Of a stretch of 30,254 nt of DNA, positions 15,678-23,957 are shown piece by piece. Within the stretch, counting starts at the first letter, position 1; every line of letters begins with the position of its first letter. The position numbers and the translations under genes are program-made. The notes below the pieces were generated by a model. It saw only the letters and a program-made list of their open reading frames with translations. It was not told the origin of the DNA and did no database searches. The stretch comes from a virus, in the IMG/VR virus record IMGVR_UViG_3300031884_000097, positions 1-30,254 of that record; one strand, written 5' to 3'.

Positions 15678-17294
15678 TCATCCTGTTGGCGTTGGCGTAG
15701 AGAGTGATTTACTAAAACCACCCGCCATTGCATTAGTAAATCCTGCGATTGCGTTACTCATGGCAACATCTTGTTGCATTGATGTCTGCATCAAGTTTTG
15801 ATAAAGGCCAGAAGCAAATTCTTGTTCATTTACACCTGTTGTCAGCAATTGATTTGCAATACTTGCACCTTGTGACACAGTTGTTTGTGCTAAGTTGGCA
15901 AGATCTTGCATTTCAGCAGATGAACCTGATTGACCACGCGCAGCATATTGAGAGCGAATTGTTGCAGCCGCTGAATTATGGGCTGCCGATAAACTCGCTG
16001 CAATACCGGGCGGTAATGTGCCAGAAGTCAGATAACCCTGTAATTGAGCACCCTGTGCTTGTAATTGCGCGGCTTCTGCTGAAACATTACTGGCGTATTT
16101 AGGCATCTGATCGCCTTTCATCAAATTAGCCGCCAGACCTAAAGCTGAAAGTGCAGCTTGAGGGTTCTTCATGAGATAGTTACCCACTTGACTTCCCAGA
16201 CCTTCGCCACCCGCCTGAGCCGCCGCGTCACCTGCGTTTATTGCGTTTATTGTTGATTGCGGTAATCCACCTTGTTCTATACTTGATACAAGATCTGGAG
16301 ATAATGTACCGCCACCGCCAGTTGCCGCTGGTGCCACTGAAGTTGCCGTTGATGACGGCACTGTTAATGTCGTTGTTGCACCTTGGCTCAATAATCGAGA
16401 ACCTGTAGATGGTGCTGGAGTCAGGGAACCTTCACTAGGTGCAAGAACAGAATTTGCATTGTTAATAGCGGGTGTTGATAAACTTGAAGGAGCTGTTGTT
16501 GTGGTTGTTGTGCTTGCAACATCTGTTGGTGTTGTGACTGACGAACCGCTAGGTACACCAAAAGTTTGTGCCGCGGAAGGTGAAGCATCGTTCAGTGTTT
16601 GAGGGGCAATTGAAGCAACTTGCGTTGATCCAGTAACAGGAGTTGTGGCCCCTGTTGCGGTTGATGTGATGTCACTTGTTGCAGCACCTGTAGTGCCTGA
16701 GAGATCAGTGGTTGTTGTACCTAGATCTGTTGCACCACCAGATAAGTCGAGACCTAAATCTGCGCCTGTGCTGCCCGGAAAGAACGCACCACCCGCAGCT
16801 GTATCAGTAAGAGGAACTGTTGTATCAAGCGCAAGAGATGGAACAGCTCCAGAAACTGCGGAACCCAAACCAGAAACAGTAGCCGGAGCAAGTGCGCCAA
16901 CGTCGGCAGATAATGCGCCCGAAGTTGTCGCAAGTGTTGGTAATGTACTGGCTAAACCAGCATCAGCGGCGACTGCACCAGTTTCACCGAGTGCACCTGA
17001 TGCACCTAGTGCACCTAAAAGAGATGAATCTGTTAAACCTGCTACGCCACCATTAAGAAGTGCGGCATCACTAAGGGTTGTGCCAAGAGCTGCACCGCCA
17101 ACTCCAACACCAGTGTCAGCTAAAAGTCCCGCTCCAGTAGCATCAGCCGCAAGGCCAGCTCCAACATCCGCAACCGCTGCTGTACCTGCATCGGCTGCTA
17201 AACCAGCCCCAACAGCGTCAGCCGCAAGGCCAGCTCCGACATCTGCCGCGCCTACATCGGCTGCTACGTCCGCTACTCCTGCCACGATGCCCAT
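15678..17294 (-). CDS. Internal virion / ejection-type protein, Ala-Gly-Val rich (538 aa)
   Basis: Residues 1-70 are degenerate Ala/Gly/Asp/Val repeats (VGAGLAADA-type units). Residues about 70-370 are low-complexity Ser/Thr/Ala/Gly. The C-terminal 170 residues are more ordered: EAAQLQAQGAQLQGYLTSGT, then AAHNSAAATIRSQYAARGQS and a final region with NQLLTTGVNEQEFASGLYQN. This C-terminal pattern (LPPGI...A...IRSQYAARG.SGSS.....L) is familiar from small phage internal or minor virion proteins. The start is a TAATG overlap with the GNAT gene and it heads the run of large ejection-type genes. The role is inferred: the smallest of three ejection proteins. Confidence 0.7.
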   Translation of the reverse strand: MGIVAGVADVAADVGAADVGAGLAADAVGAGLAADAGTAAVADVGAGLAADATGAGLLADTGVGVGGAALGTTLSDAALLNGGVAGLTDSSLLGALGASGALGETGAVAADAGLASTLPTLATTSGALSADVGALAPATVSGLGSAVSGAVPSLALDTTVPLTDTAAGGAFFPGSTGADLGLDLSGGATDLGTTTTDLSGTTGAATSDITSTATGATTPVTGSTQVASIAPQTLNDASPSAAQTFGVPSGSSVTTPTDVASTTTTTTAPSSLSTPAINNANSVLAPSEGSLTPAPSTGSRLLSQGATTTLTVPSSTATSVAPAATGGGGTLSPDLVSSIEQGGLPQSTINAINAGDAAAQAGGEGLGSQVGNYLMKNPQAALSALGLAANLMKGDQMPKYASNVSAEAAQLQAQGAQLQGYLTSGTLPPGIAASLSAAHNSAAATIRSQYAARGQSGSSAEMQDLANLAQTTVSQGASIANQLLTTGVNEQEFASGLYQNLMQTSMQQDVAMSNAIAGFTNAMAGGFSKSLSTPTPTG

Positions 17295-17749
17295 TAGTTT
17301 AACCTCTTCTCAAATCCACTCTCAACAGGTCTGTATTTTTCCCGTCTGAGAACAAAACCCAAAGCTGGATGATCCACTTTAACATTAACATGGACCACAT
17401 GAATACCGCGATCTTTTAAATCTTGCTCCCAGAATTGAGCGAGATTTCGTCCTACTTTACCATCCCGATAATCTGGATGAACCCAGATAATATCGTTTGC
17501 TGCCCAACTATGGGCTTTATAATGTATGTGCTTACGCGTAATGAAAACAGCGTAACCGACTAATTGTCCAGCTTCTGTACGAACAGTGTAAATAACGAGC
17601 ATACCAATTTTTTCTAGATTTTCGTATGCTGTCCAATCGGGGTCAAGCGGAATGTCTTGCCAGACGGCAATTTCGCTCCAATGCGCAGCAATAAGCTCGC
17701 CACACTCATTTCTTACGTCAGCCAGCTTTTCAACCGCGAATTTGAGCAT
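17294..17749 (-). CDS. GNAT-family N-acetyltransferase
   Basis: This 151-residue single-domain protein has a typical GNAT layout. A central strand LVGYAVFITRKHIHYKAHSW lies at about residues 63-82. It is followed by NDIIWVHPDYRDGKVGRNLA at 85-104, where RDGKVG is the acetyl-CoA pyrophosphate loop (motif A, R/Q-x-x-G-x-G/A). Then come the helix LAQFWEQDLKDRG, the strand HVVHVNVKV and a final beta-bulge region with GFVLRREKYRPVE. The ATG abuts the previous stop with no gap and the stop overlaps the next ATG. Phages with a related head-tail gene order carry an acetyltransferase in this spot. The substrate is unknown; it may modify a virion or host protein. Confidence 0.88.
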   Translation of the reverse strand: MLKFAVEKLADVRNECGELIAAHWSEIAVWQDIPLDPDWTAYENLEKIGMLVIYTVRTEAGQLVGYAVFITRKHIHYKAHSWAANDIIWVHPDYRDGKVGRNLAQFWEQDLKDRGIHVVHVNVKVDHPALGFVLRREKYRPVESGFEKRLN

Positions 17750-18082
17750 TTATATCCCCAAAAGTTGCTCTGCGTTCTGGTGTTCTTGGTAATTCAGATT
17801 TATCCACGATTCGAGCTGTTCAGGTTTTGAAAAATCAACGTCAAGAAGATCAGATGATTGAGATTTCAAAATTCCGTTCATGTCTGTGTGCAATGCAGCA
17901 TTATTTTGCAAAAATTGCTGAAGACTGTCTGAATTGATTGGTTCAATTTGATAATCTGTTAAATTAACGCCGTATTTTTTTAAAATTGCAGCGCGTATTT
18001 TATCATGGCTATTGCGATGGTCATACGAAAACTGACGCCATTGTTCGTCAGTCTTCGGAACATTTAGTAACGCCGCAAGCAT
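17750..18082 (-). CDS. Conserved phage structural-region protein (110 aa)
   Basis: The protein starts MLAALLNVPKTDEQWRQFSY in a TAATG overlap. It follows a pattern I know from short proteins in podovirus late operons: W-x-x-F-S-x-x-H ... H-x-x-I ... LTDYQIEPI ... L-x-x-F-L-x-x-N ... H-x-D-M-N-x-I-L ... DLLDVDFSKPEQLESWINLN and a closing EH-like ... LLGI. It is helical with no membrane segment. The neighbours (tail hub upstream, acetyltransferase downstream) make a minor virion or assembly role likely. Function is not established. Confidence 0.72.
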   Translation of the reverse strand: MLAALLNVPKTDEQWRQFSYDHRNSHDKIRAAILKKYGVNLTDYQIEPINSDSLQQFLQNNAALHTDMNGILKSQSSDLLDVDFSKPEQLESWINLNYQEHQNAEQLLGI

Positions 18083-18297
18083 TATTCACCTGTGCGATTC
18101 GAACGTCCAGCAGGACGTGTCGCATCAGGTTCCACCTGTGGCATATCAAAATTCGCGAAATAATCTTTATTCCAGCCTGTACCTTGCCAATGAGCAGTGC
18201 CATTTGGGGTCTGGGCTGTGAAACCTTTGGGGTTTTCGCCTTTTTGGATTATGTCTTCAAAATGAAGTTTTTCCTGCTTTTGGCGTGTCTTTACCAT
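18082..18297 (-). CDS. Hypothetical phage protein (71 aa)
   Basis: The protein begins MVKTRQKQEKLHFEDIIQKG, with GGGAG six bases before the ATG. The middle, FTAQTPNGTAHWQGTGWNKD, suggests a small beta hairpin. The tail is hydrophilic and ends in TRPAGRSNRTGE. Its stop overlaps the next ATG by one base. I recognise no family. Conserved placement between the hub gene and the 110-residue gene suggests a small structural or chaperone protein. Confidence 0.65.
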   Translation of the reverse strand: MVKTRQKQEKLHFEDIIQKGENPKGFTAQTPNGTAHWQGTGWNKDYFANFDMPQVEPDATRPAGRSNRTGE

Positions 18298-18309
18298 AAT
18301 AAACTCCCG

Positions 18310-21081
18310 TTAGTACGAGGCTACAACGTCAGCATAACCCATAACTATATTCCCCACTGTGAAATCGGGGCTTGCTGACAAGAATCTTAATCCAGCCATC
18401 ACAAAACCCACGCCTTCAAGCGAAGACCCCCAAAACCCGTAATAAGGCGACGGAGATTGGAAATTCGGCTGAACAAGTGACACATTATATGTACCACTTT
18501 GTAGGCTAGGCTGGAAAGCGTTTTGTAAGGCAATTCCCGATACCGACAGTAAAAAATCACCTGTTATACCTGACAAGGCGCTCGTGTTATCGGTGGCTTG
18601 CATATAAACGGCGAGGGCTTGTTTCTGAATAAACATTTTGTCTGCGCCGTAAATCTTGGTGTCAAGTCGTTTTATTATGTTTGTTGAAGGCGCATAGAAC
18701 AACTGATACAATCCTGCCCCGTCCGTGCCCCAAGCCTTATATTCGCTGGAAATCTTTTGCGTTCCAATAAACGTCAAATTTCCTGATTGGCTGGCAATCG
18801 TCCAATCTTTTTCATTGTATAAAAGCATGACATTACGGGCTGTTCCTGTATCAGGATCAATCAATGTCAGATAATCGATATAATACTTTATGTTATATAT
18901 CGTGGCTGTTGCCGCTGAAGGCACAACACCGCCCGACTCAGGTGGAACAAAATTATTAAAGAGCTGAGTTAATTTGGTTGATATATTGGCGAGCGAGCCG
19001 CCATACACCGCAAAGATACCCATCTCATTCGAAATAACTATAGATTTACCAAAATCTTGAATTGAATCACGATATTTAAGACCTGCTTGCGGGTCTACGT
19101 TTTGGTAGTTGTATGTTGTTACTGTTGGTGTGCCGGACGTGCTGACGTTTGAGACAACTGATACCGATCCATCACCGAAGAAATAAAGATAACCAGAGGA
19201 TTGCCGCACGTTGACGTAACGTGTTTGCAAGAATGAATCGGTGTTGATCGAGCTGCCGCCACCATCCGATGTCGCAAAATCGTAAATAGAGCCGGGCGCA
19301 CTATACGACCATAAGTTGCCGGGCGGCGTTGTTGAATATTCTTGTACCGCAGGATTAACAATCCACACACGCGATAAATAAGTTTCCATAGCTGAACCAG
19401 ACACGCCGTAAGGCATGAGTGATACAGTTGCGTAAGCTGAATTGTTTGCTCCTGCACCTATTTCAATAGCAGGGGCTGTTGTGTAAAACTGACCTGTCGA
19501 TGACACAGTTACTGATGCAATAGATGTTGGCGAAAGTAAAACTGTACCGCCAGCTCCTGCTCCACCGCCACCAGAAATAATCAATTGGACTGTCTCTGTT
19601 ATATTTGAACCAGCGTCTGTAATTGAAACAGAGCCTACGGCATCACCAACTAAATTAGCTGTTGCCGTTGGTAATGTAGCGCCACTTCCGCCACCGACAA
19701 AGCTGACCGAAGGTGTTGACGTATAACCAGAACCGCCAGCTGTTATGTTGATAGCTGAAACTGATGTTGGGCTTAATATCGCTATACCCGTTGCACCAGC
19801 TCCGCCGCCGCCTTTAAATGTTAAAATAGGTGTTGACGTAAAACCGCTACCCCCGTCAATGACATTAACGGAAGCAACACCTGCTGGTGCCAGCACTGCT
19901 TGGGCTGTAGCACCAGTTCCTGTGCCTGTAATAGAAACTGACGGTGCGCTGGTGTAGCCTGAACCTGCATTAGTGACATCAACACCAGCTATTTTACCTT
20001 GACCGATAATCACAGCTGTTGCTGAAGCGCCTGTTCCCGGCCCTGAAAACGAAATTGTGGGTGGTGTGGTGTAACCTGTACCACCATTAACAATCGTAAT
20101 ACCAACAACAGCGCCGCCTGATACAGTTGCTGTCGCTGTTGCGCCTGAACCGCCGCCACCAGAAAATGAAACAGTAGGCGCTGTCGTATAACCTGTGCCA
20201 CCAACAAGGCTTGTTGTACCCGTCACACTACCCGTGCTTATGATGACTGTACCAGCAGCGCCCGAACCACCGCCGCCAGAAAAAGACACAGTAGCGGATG
20301 TATAACCAGAGCCTTGCGTTGTTATTGAAACGCCGCCGACCGAACCACTGGAGAGAACGGCTTCTAGCACCGCTGACGAATCAGACCCACCACCTGAAAA
20401 TTGTAATTGAACAACTTCGCCGGGAAGATAACCTGTTCCGGGGTTTGTGATGTTAATTTCAGCAATACCGCCGTTATTAACAAGAGAGCTAAAAGTCATT
20501 CCGCTACCGCTACCACCATAAGCTGTTATGGTTGGTGTGCTGGAATAAGAGAAACCGACCGAATCTATCATCACACCCTGCGGCGCGGCTGTGCCAGCGC
20601 CATAAAGAAGCGTGCCGTCCCATGCCCAATAATCATTTTCGGTATTGCGATTGCAAATCAACAGATAAATAGAACCCCATTGTTTGCAAAAGGGTAGGTA
20701 TCCGCTGGTTGCGCTATAAAACGTGCCAGCGGGGCCGATTGTCGTTGTGGCTAAGGATGCCATATCGAGTTGAACGGCTGAACCATCTGATAAAAATATC
20801 GCGCAATACTGGCTTGTTGCCAAAGTGTAAAACGAGAAATAGACGATCGTCAGGCCGGTTGGGGGTGTATAGAAAGACGGGCTTTGATCCCAAAGAGAAC
20901 GAAGACTTCCGTTACCAAGGCGAACAAAATTCTCGATCCATGTAAACTCATGGTCGTCAATCGCGTGCGGCGCATCTTGACGATTAACACCCTTGAAAGG
21001 GAAAGGTGAATAAACCTTAAAGCCGGGTGGAAGGCCCAGAGCTTGACCCGCTTTGGCGGAGATGTCAGGCGTTGTTGCCAC
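18310..21081 (-). CDS. Tail-hub / packaged-DNA-stabilisation-type protein with GxGY repeat insert (923 aa)
   Basis: The start codon is GTG (21081), with GAGGTGA six bases before it and a 17-base overlap with the upstream gene. Residues 1-170 contain FKGVNRQDAPHAIDDHEFTW, NFVRLGNGSLRSLWDQ and several beta strands. These are features I know from beta-propeller tail-hub proteins such as the P22 gp10 type. Residues about 175-555 are about ten repeats of 38-40 residues, each with G-S/T-G-Y-T-x-x-P-x-x-x-F-x-G-G-G. Propeller-like sequence resumes at about 566 (ETYLSRVWIVNPAVQEY, SAPGSIYDFATSDGGGS) and runs to the end. It probably plugs or closes the portal-connector tube. The insert is most likely surface exposed. 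Confidence 0.76.
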   Translation of the reverse strand: MATTPDISAKAGQALGLPPGFKVYSPFPFKGVNRQDAPHAIDDHEFTWIENFVRLGNGSLRSLWDQSPSFYTPPTGLTIVYFSFYTLATSQYCAIFLSDGSAVQLDMASLATTTIGPAGTFYSATSGYLPFCKQWGSIYLLICNRNTENDYWAWDGTLLYGAGTAAPQGVMIDSVGFSYSSTPTITAYGGSGSGMTFSSLVNNGGIAEINITNPGTGYLPGEVVQLQFSGGGSDSSAVLEAVLSSGSVGGVSITTQGSGYTSATVSFSGGGGSGAAGTVIISTGSVTGTTSLVGGTGYTTAPTVSFSGGGGSGATATATVSGGAVVGITIVNGGTGYTTPPTISFSGPGTGASATAVIIGQGKIAGVDVTNAGSGYTSAPSVSITGTGTGATAQAVLAPAGVASVNVIDGGSGFTSTPILTFKGGGGAGATGIAILSPTSVSAINITAGGSGYTSTPSVSFVGGGSGATLPTATANLVGDAVGSVSITDAGSNITETVQLIISGGGGAGAGGTVLLSPTSIASVTVSSTGQFYTTAPAIEIGAGANNSAYATVSLMPYGVSGSAMETYLSRVWIVNPAVQEYSTTPPGNLWSYSAPGSIYDFATSDGGGSSINTDSFLQTRYVNVRQSSGYLYFFGDGSVSVVSNVSTSGTPTVTTYNYQNVDPQAGLKYRDSIQDFGKSIVISNEMGIFAVYGGSLANISTKLTQLFNNFVPPESGGVVPSAATATIYNIKYYIDYLTLIDPDTGTARNVMLLYNEKDWTIASQSGNLTFIGTQKISSEYKAWGTDGAGLYQLFYAPSTNIIKRLDTKIYGADKMFIQKQALAVYMQATDNTSALSGITGDFLLSVSGIALQNAFQPSLQSGTYNVSLVQPNFQSPSPYYGFWGSSLEGVGFVMAGLRFLSASPDFTVGNIVMGYADVVASY
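19414..20559 (-). repeat. GxGY repeat array (about ten units of 38-40 codons)
   Basis: Unit starts are marked by FSYSSTP, GTGYLPG, GSGYTSA, GTGYTTA, GTGYTTP, GSGYTSA, GSGFTST, GSGYTST, GSN and QFYTTAP. They fall at about residues 178, 216, 258, 296, 336, 374, 412, 451, 491 and 530 of the hub protein. The middle units are the most alike; the outer ones are degenerate. Confidence 0.88.
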
Positions 21082-21628
21082 TTATCACCTCATCACTCTG
21101 TCTTGGTTTATTGTCACGATCATCATATATAACGGTACCATTTGGAAGAACAAGTTGATCTATTTCATTCCATTTTGGTGCTTTCTCAGGATCTGCCCAT
21201 TGGCTCTCAGCCGAAAAAGTCTTGTGATAAGGTGTTTTCCAATAATCACTGTAGTGCAGTTCTTTATCGTTGGGGTCTATGCCTGACACTGCTTTTGGAT
21301 CACCAGCCGAATAGGCTTTCCAAAAACCACGCATGTCATAATCTGTTACCCCTGTATTATTAACGTCAAACCGCACTTTGTTTCGTTGAACCCATTCACG
21401 GAACAACAGCTCTTCCTTGGGTGTAAGTTCTGTGTTGTAAGTGTGATCGCCTTCAATAATGTAATCTTTATTAACTTCGAAATTGTCGAGAGCTTGTTTT
21501 GTCTCAGGATCTTGTTCTGGTTCAGGCGCAGGTGTGGGATGCAGCGTTTCAAGAGCTACAGCAAGTTTAGGATCTGGGGCCACCGGAACAAGAGGTGGCG
21601 AAACTGTGGGATCACTTGTTTCCTGCAT
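21065..21628 (-). CDS. Conserved phage head/neck-region protein (187 aa)
   Basis: The N-terminal 60 residues are Pro/Glu rich and probably disordered. The C-terminal half carries a family motif I recognise from many phage genomes near the portal or neck genes: TDYDMRGFWKAY, then LHYSDYWKTPYHKTFSAESQ, a W position, and a LPNGTVIYDD segment. AAGGG precedes the ATG, which overlaps the end of the 81-residue gene by 17 bases. The family has no established biochemical role as far as I know. A structural or neck-associated role fits its position between connector and hub genes. Confidence 0.75.
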   Translation of the reverse strand: MQETSDPTVSPPLVPVAPDPKLAVALETLHPTPAPEPEQDPETKQALDNFEVNKDYIIEGDHTYNTELTPKEELLFREWVQRNKVRFDVNNTGVTDYDMRGFWKAYSAGDPKAVSGIDPNDKELHYSDYWKTPYHKTFSAESQWADPEKAPKWNEIDQLVLPNGTVIYDDRDNKPRQSDEVISGNNA

Positions 21629-21857
21629 GTTCGCCCTTCATATTGGTAAACGCAGCAATCAAAGAGCCAATTTCTTTACCACTTGATTCCATGACGCGCA
21701 TACCTTGATTTGTGGTGCTGTGGTCAATGAAGGTTTCAAGGATAAGAGCGAGAGTAGCGGTTCTGACTGCTGTGTTTTCTTGAGCCTTATTAAGGCCCGT
21801 CAACATGACGCGAGCAAGCGAGACAACTGATGCTACATTATCTTCGACGCCAGCCAT
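21612..21857 (-). CDS. Hypothetical phage protein (81 aa)
   Basis: The protein begins MAGVEDNVASVVSLARVMLT and looks helical throughout, with segments NTAVRTATLALILETFIDHS and GKEIGSLIAAFTNM. Hydrophobicity is moderate and amphipathic, not membrane-like. AGAGGTG lies four bases before the ATG, 10 bases after the connector gene's stop. It could be a small head-tail joining or assembly factor; I recognise no family. Confidence 0.65.
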   Translation of the reverse strand: MAGVEDNVASVVSLARVMLTGLNKAQENTAVRTATLALILETFIDHSTTNQGMRVMESSGKEIGSLIAAFTNMKGEHAGNK

Positions 21858-21867
21858 AAATCACCTC

Positions 21868-22785
21868 TTAGACGTTTGTATAATAATACGAAGGTGTTTT
21901 ACCGCGATCAACTGCAACACGTCCAACGCCAAGAATATCAGCAAAGCGATTTTCCATGACTTGTGCCTGAGCAAAACGCCCTGATGATTCGAAAGCGATT
22001 GCCGCTGCGCCGTATTTTAGAGCTTCTTGGAACGCGTCGGGGATGGCGTCAAAATCATTGTCTGTCACAAGATCGATCGGGGCTGCCGTCACATCAAGAT
22101 CTATCTCAAGATATTGAGAGGGGACAGGGAACATCCAGATCTCACCTTGTGGCCCGTCATTATAAACAGACCATACCGCTGGATAAGATGTGTTCAAAAC
22201 AGCATACGCACGGCAATAGGCTTGGAAATCATCCCAAGGCAACCAATCCAATGTAGGTTTGGTTGTGCCACCCCAATTCACGGCGCAGCCTATTGTGTCA
22301 TAGATATATGCAGTGCCCGCATATTGAGCTTTCAAGAAATTATTGAAGAACCCTTGATAAGGGTAACGCTCAACGCCGGGAATAGTCATGCACGAATTAG
22401 TCACCGCGCCGTAAGCCGAGGGAAACGGGCCATTGGGTGAATAATTGATCGGGTAATTATTGTTATAATTAAGAACGTTAAAATCATTATTGTAATCGGT
22501 GTTAAAATCACCGTTGTTGCCGGGGTAAGGGTATTGCGTATTTGAATTTGAAAATGCCCACGGCAAGGCACCGGGCTGCGCGGCTGTCGGAATTGCAGTA
22601 CCTGAAACAGCTGATGCGCCAAAAGCCGATTGACCAGAGATCAAACGACGTATGCACCCTGTTCTTTTGGCTGCGTTCCTGCGAGCCGTATTAACCCATC
22701 GAGTTAATTGGCCTTGAGATATGAACGTGTAGTTCTGATCGTTCAGCAGCGCCGACGTATCGTTGAGAAGCTGACTGAGTGACAT
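21868..22785 (-). CDS. Head-to-tail connector / gp4-like adaptor candidate (305 aa)
   Basis: The N-terminus MSLSQLLNDTSALLNDQNYT, then ISQGQLTRWVNTARRNAAKR and TGCIRRL, has the helix pattern L-x-x-W-V-N-x-A-R-x-x-x-A-x-R-T seen in phage connector proteins of the P22 gp4 type. Residues about 75-130 are a Tyr/Asn/Pro-rich insert (YPYPGNNGDFNTDYNNDFNV). The C-terminal third returns to helices (DAIPDAFQEALKYGAAAIAF, QAQVMENRFADIL), typical of adaptor proteins. It is the first gene after the terminator that closes the coat operon. The family call rests on motifs and gene order; the Asn/Tyr-rich insert is unusual. Confidence 0.66.
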   Translation of the reverse strand: MSLSQLLNDTSALLNDQNYTFISQGQLTRWVNTARRNAAKRTGCIRRLISGQSAFGASAVSGTAIPTAAQPGALPWAFSNSNTQYPYPGNNGDFNTDYNNDFNVLNYNNNYPINYSPNGPFPSAYGAVTNSCMTIPGVERYPYQGFFNNFLKAQYAGTAYIYDTIGCAVNWGGTTKPTLDWLPWDDFQAYCRAYAVLNTSYPAVWSVYNDGPQGEIWMFPVPSQYLEIDLDVTAAPIDLVTDNDFDAIPDAFQEALKYGAAAIAFESSGRFAQAQVMENRFADILGVGRVAVDRGKTPSYYYTNV

Positions 22786-22795
22786 AAGCCCTGCC

Positions 22796-22840
22796 TAAAA
22801 AGTTAAAGCCCGCGCCCGCGTTGCCGCAAGCACGGGCTTA
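22796..22840 (-). terminator. Rho-independent terminator after the coat operon
   Basis: On the minus strand, AAGCCCG and CGGGCTT pair around a GC-rich interior (further pairing with GTGC/GCGC is possible) and are followed by TAACTTTTT. It lies 21 bases after the stop of the GxGY capsid-region gene and just before the connector gene. Confidence 0.75.
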
Positions 22841-22860
22841 TGTTTATCAGCTTCTAGCTA

Positions 22861-23946
22861 TTAGACCTGAGTCAAATAGTTGACGTCAGACTGACCACCC
22901 ATCGTGAATGTCACGACTGGAGCTGTTGTCACAACAGAAGCTGTTGGGATCACAACTGGTGTAGGTGATGAAGTATAGACACCGCCATCGTAAATCACTG
23001 CGCCAGTAGCAGTGATACCACCGCTGGAAATTGGAGCCTTGATGTTAGCGTTACGAGTCTTAACCAAACCAGACTGAGTATATGTGTTGGTGTAAGCAGC
23101 GGCTGTTGTTGGGAACGCGTCTTCTGCTGTGATCTGAGCGATCGAACCAGAAAGACCAGCACCTGCTGTACCAGCTGCATAAGCTGTGATTGACCAGTTC
23201 ATGATAGCTGTTGCTGTCGCGCCTGAACCGCCGCCACCTGCGAAGGAGATGGAAGGAACAGATGTCTGACCGCCCTGACCGTGATCGAGGCAGAGAAGCG
23301 CAGTAACAGTACCAGCACCTGTGAGAACACAAGTTGCAGCAGCGTTGTAACCTTGTGTCACGCCGTTCACGCCTTCGCGTGGGTCGTTGATGAACACAAT
23401 AGTTGGAGCTGAAGCATAACCAGCGCCTTGGTTTGTGACAGTAACTGAAGACACTGCACTACCTGAGAGTGTAGCATAACCAGTTGCTTGCACACCGCCA
23501 GCTGGAGGAGCTGCGAACTGTACGATTGGGGGATAGGTGTAGTTTGAACCACCATTGGTGACAGTAACAGTCGTGCTGACTGCACCGCCGACAACGGCTT
23601 TCCAAATTGAACCTGTTGTACCAGCCGAAACTGTTGGTGCTGAAGTGTAGCCAGACCCTGCTGCTGTGAGCAGAGCGCCAACAACTGCGCCAGTTTGGTT
23701 AGCCAAACGATAGTTCACACCATCTGAATAAATGTAACGAACGCCACCTTGGTGATCGCCGTTACCGACGTTGCGCCAAATCCCTGTGATTGGATCATAT
23801 TGCTGAACAGTGGTGTAAAGACCAGTGTTCACCATATACCAGCCGGCAGGTGAGATCAGCTGGACTTGTCCAGACTGAAGATTGATGACGTTAGTGGCTA
23901 CGCCCTTAAGGGAAGGAAGTACGCCTGAACCAGAAAACAGACCCAT
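22861..23946 (-). CDS. GxGY-repeat structural protein next to coat gene (capsid decoration candidate)
   Basis: This 361-residue protein begins MGLFSGSGVLPSLKGVATNV, with AAGGAG six bases before the ATG. Residues 1-85 are a unique N-terminal domain (LISPAGWYMVNTGLYTTVQQ, DPITGIWRNVGNG) of a kind I know from proteins encoded right after phage coat genes. GxGY repeat units follow at about residues 97, 133, 175 and 225 (GSGYTSAPTVS, NYTYPPIVQF, GAGYASAPTIVF, TSVPSISFAGGGG). A weaker fifth unit near the C-terminus is GGVYTSSPTP. It sits 11 bases after the coat stop, in the same transcript and before a terminator, so high expression is likely. A capsid surface or vertex decoration protein is the best reading. 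Confidence 0.72.
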   Translation of the reverse strand: MGLFSGSGVLPSLKGVATNVINLQSGQVQLISPAGWYMVNTGLYTTVQQYDPITGIWRNVGNGDHQGGVRYIYSDGVNYRLANQTGAVVGALLTAAGSGYTSAPTVSAGTTGSIWKAVVGGAVSTTVTVTNGGSNYTYPPIVQFAAPPAGGVQATGYATLSGSAVSSVTVTNQGAGYASAPTIVFINDPREGVNGVTQGYNAAATCVLTGAGTVTALLCLDHGQGGQTSVPSISFAGGGGSGATATAIMNWSITAYAAGTAGAGLSGSIAQITAEDAFPTTAAAYTNTYTQSGLVKTRNANIKAPISSGGITATGAVIYDGGVYTSSPTPVVIPTASVVTTAPVVTFTMGGQSDVNYLTQV

Positions 23947-23957
23947 AGGTCACTCCT

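Noticed and set aside
16645-17349. Long plus-strand open frame (234 codons, Ala/Pro/Ser-rich)
   Set aside because: It is antisense to the Ala/Gly/Val-rich ejection-type gene and its composition follows from that gene. No start signal or family motif is present.
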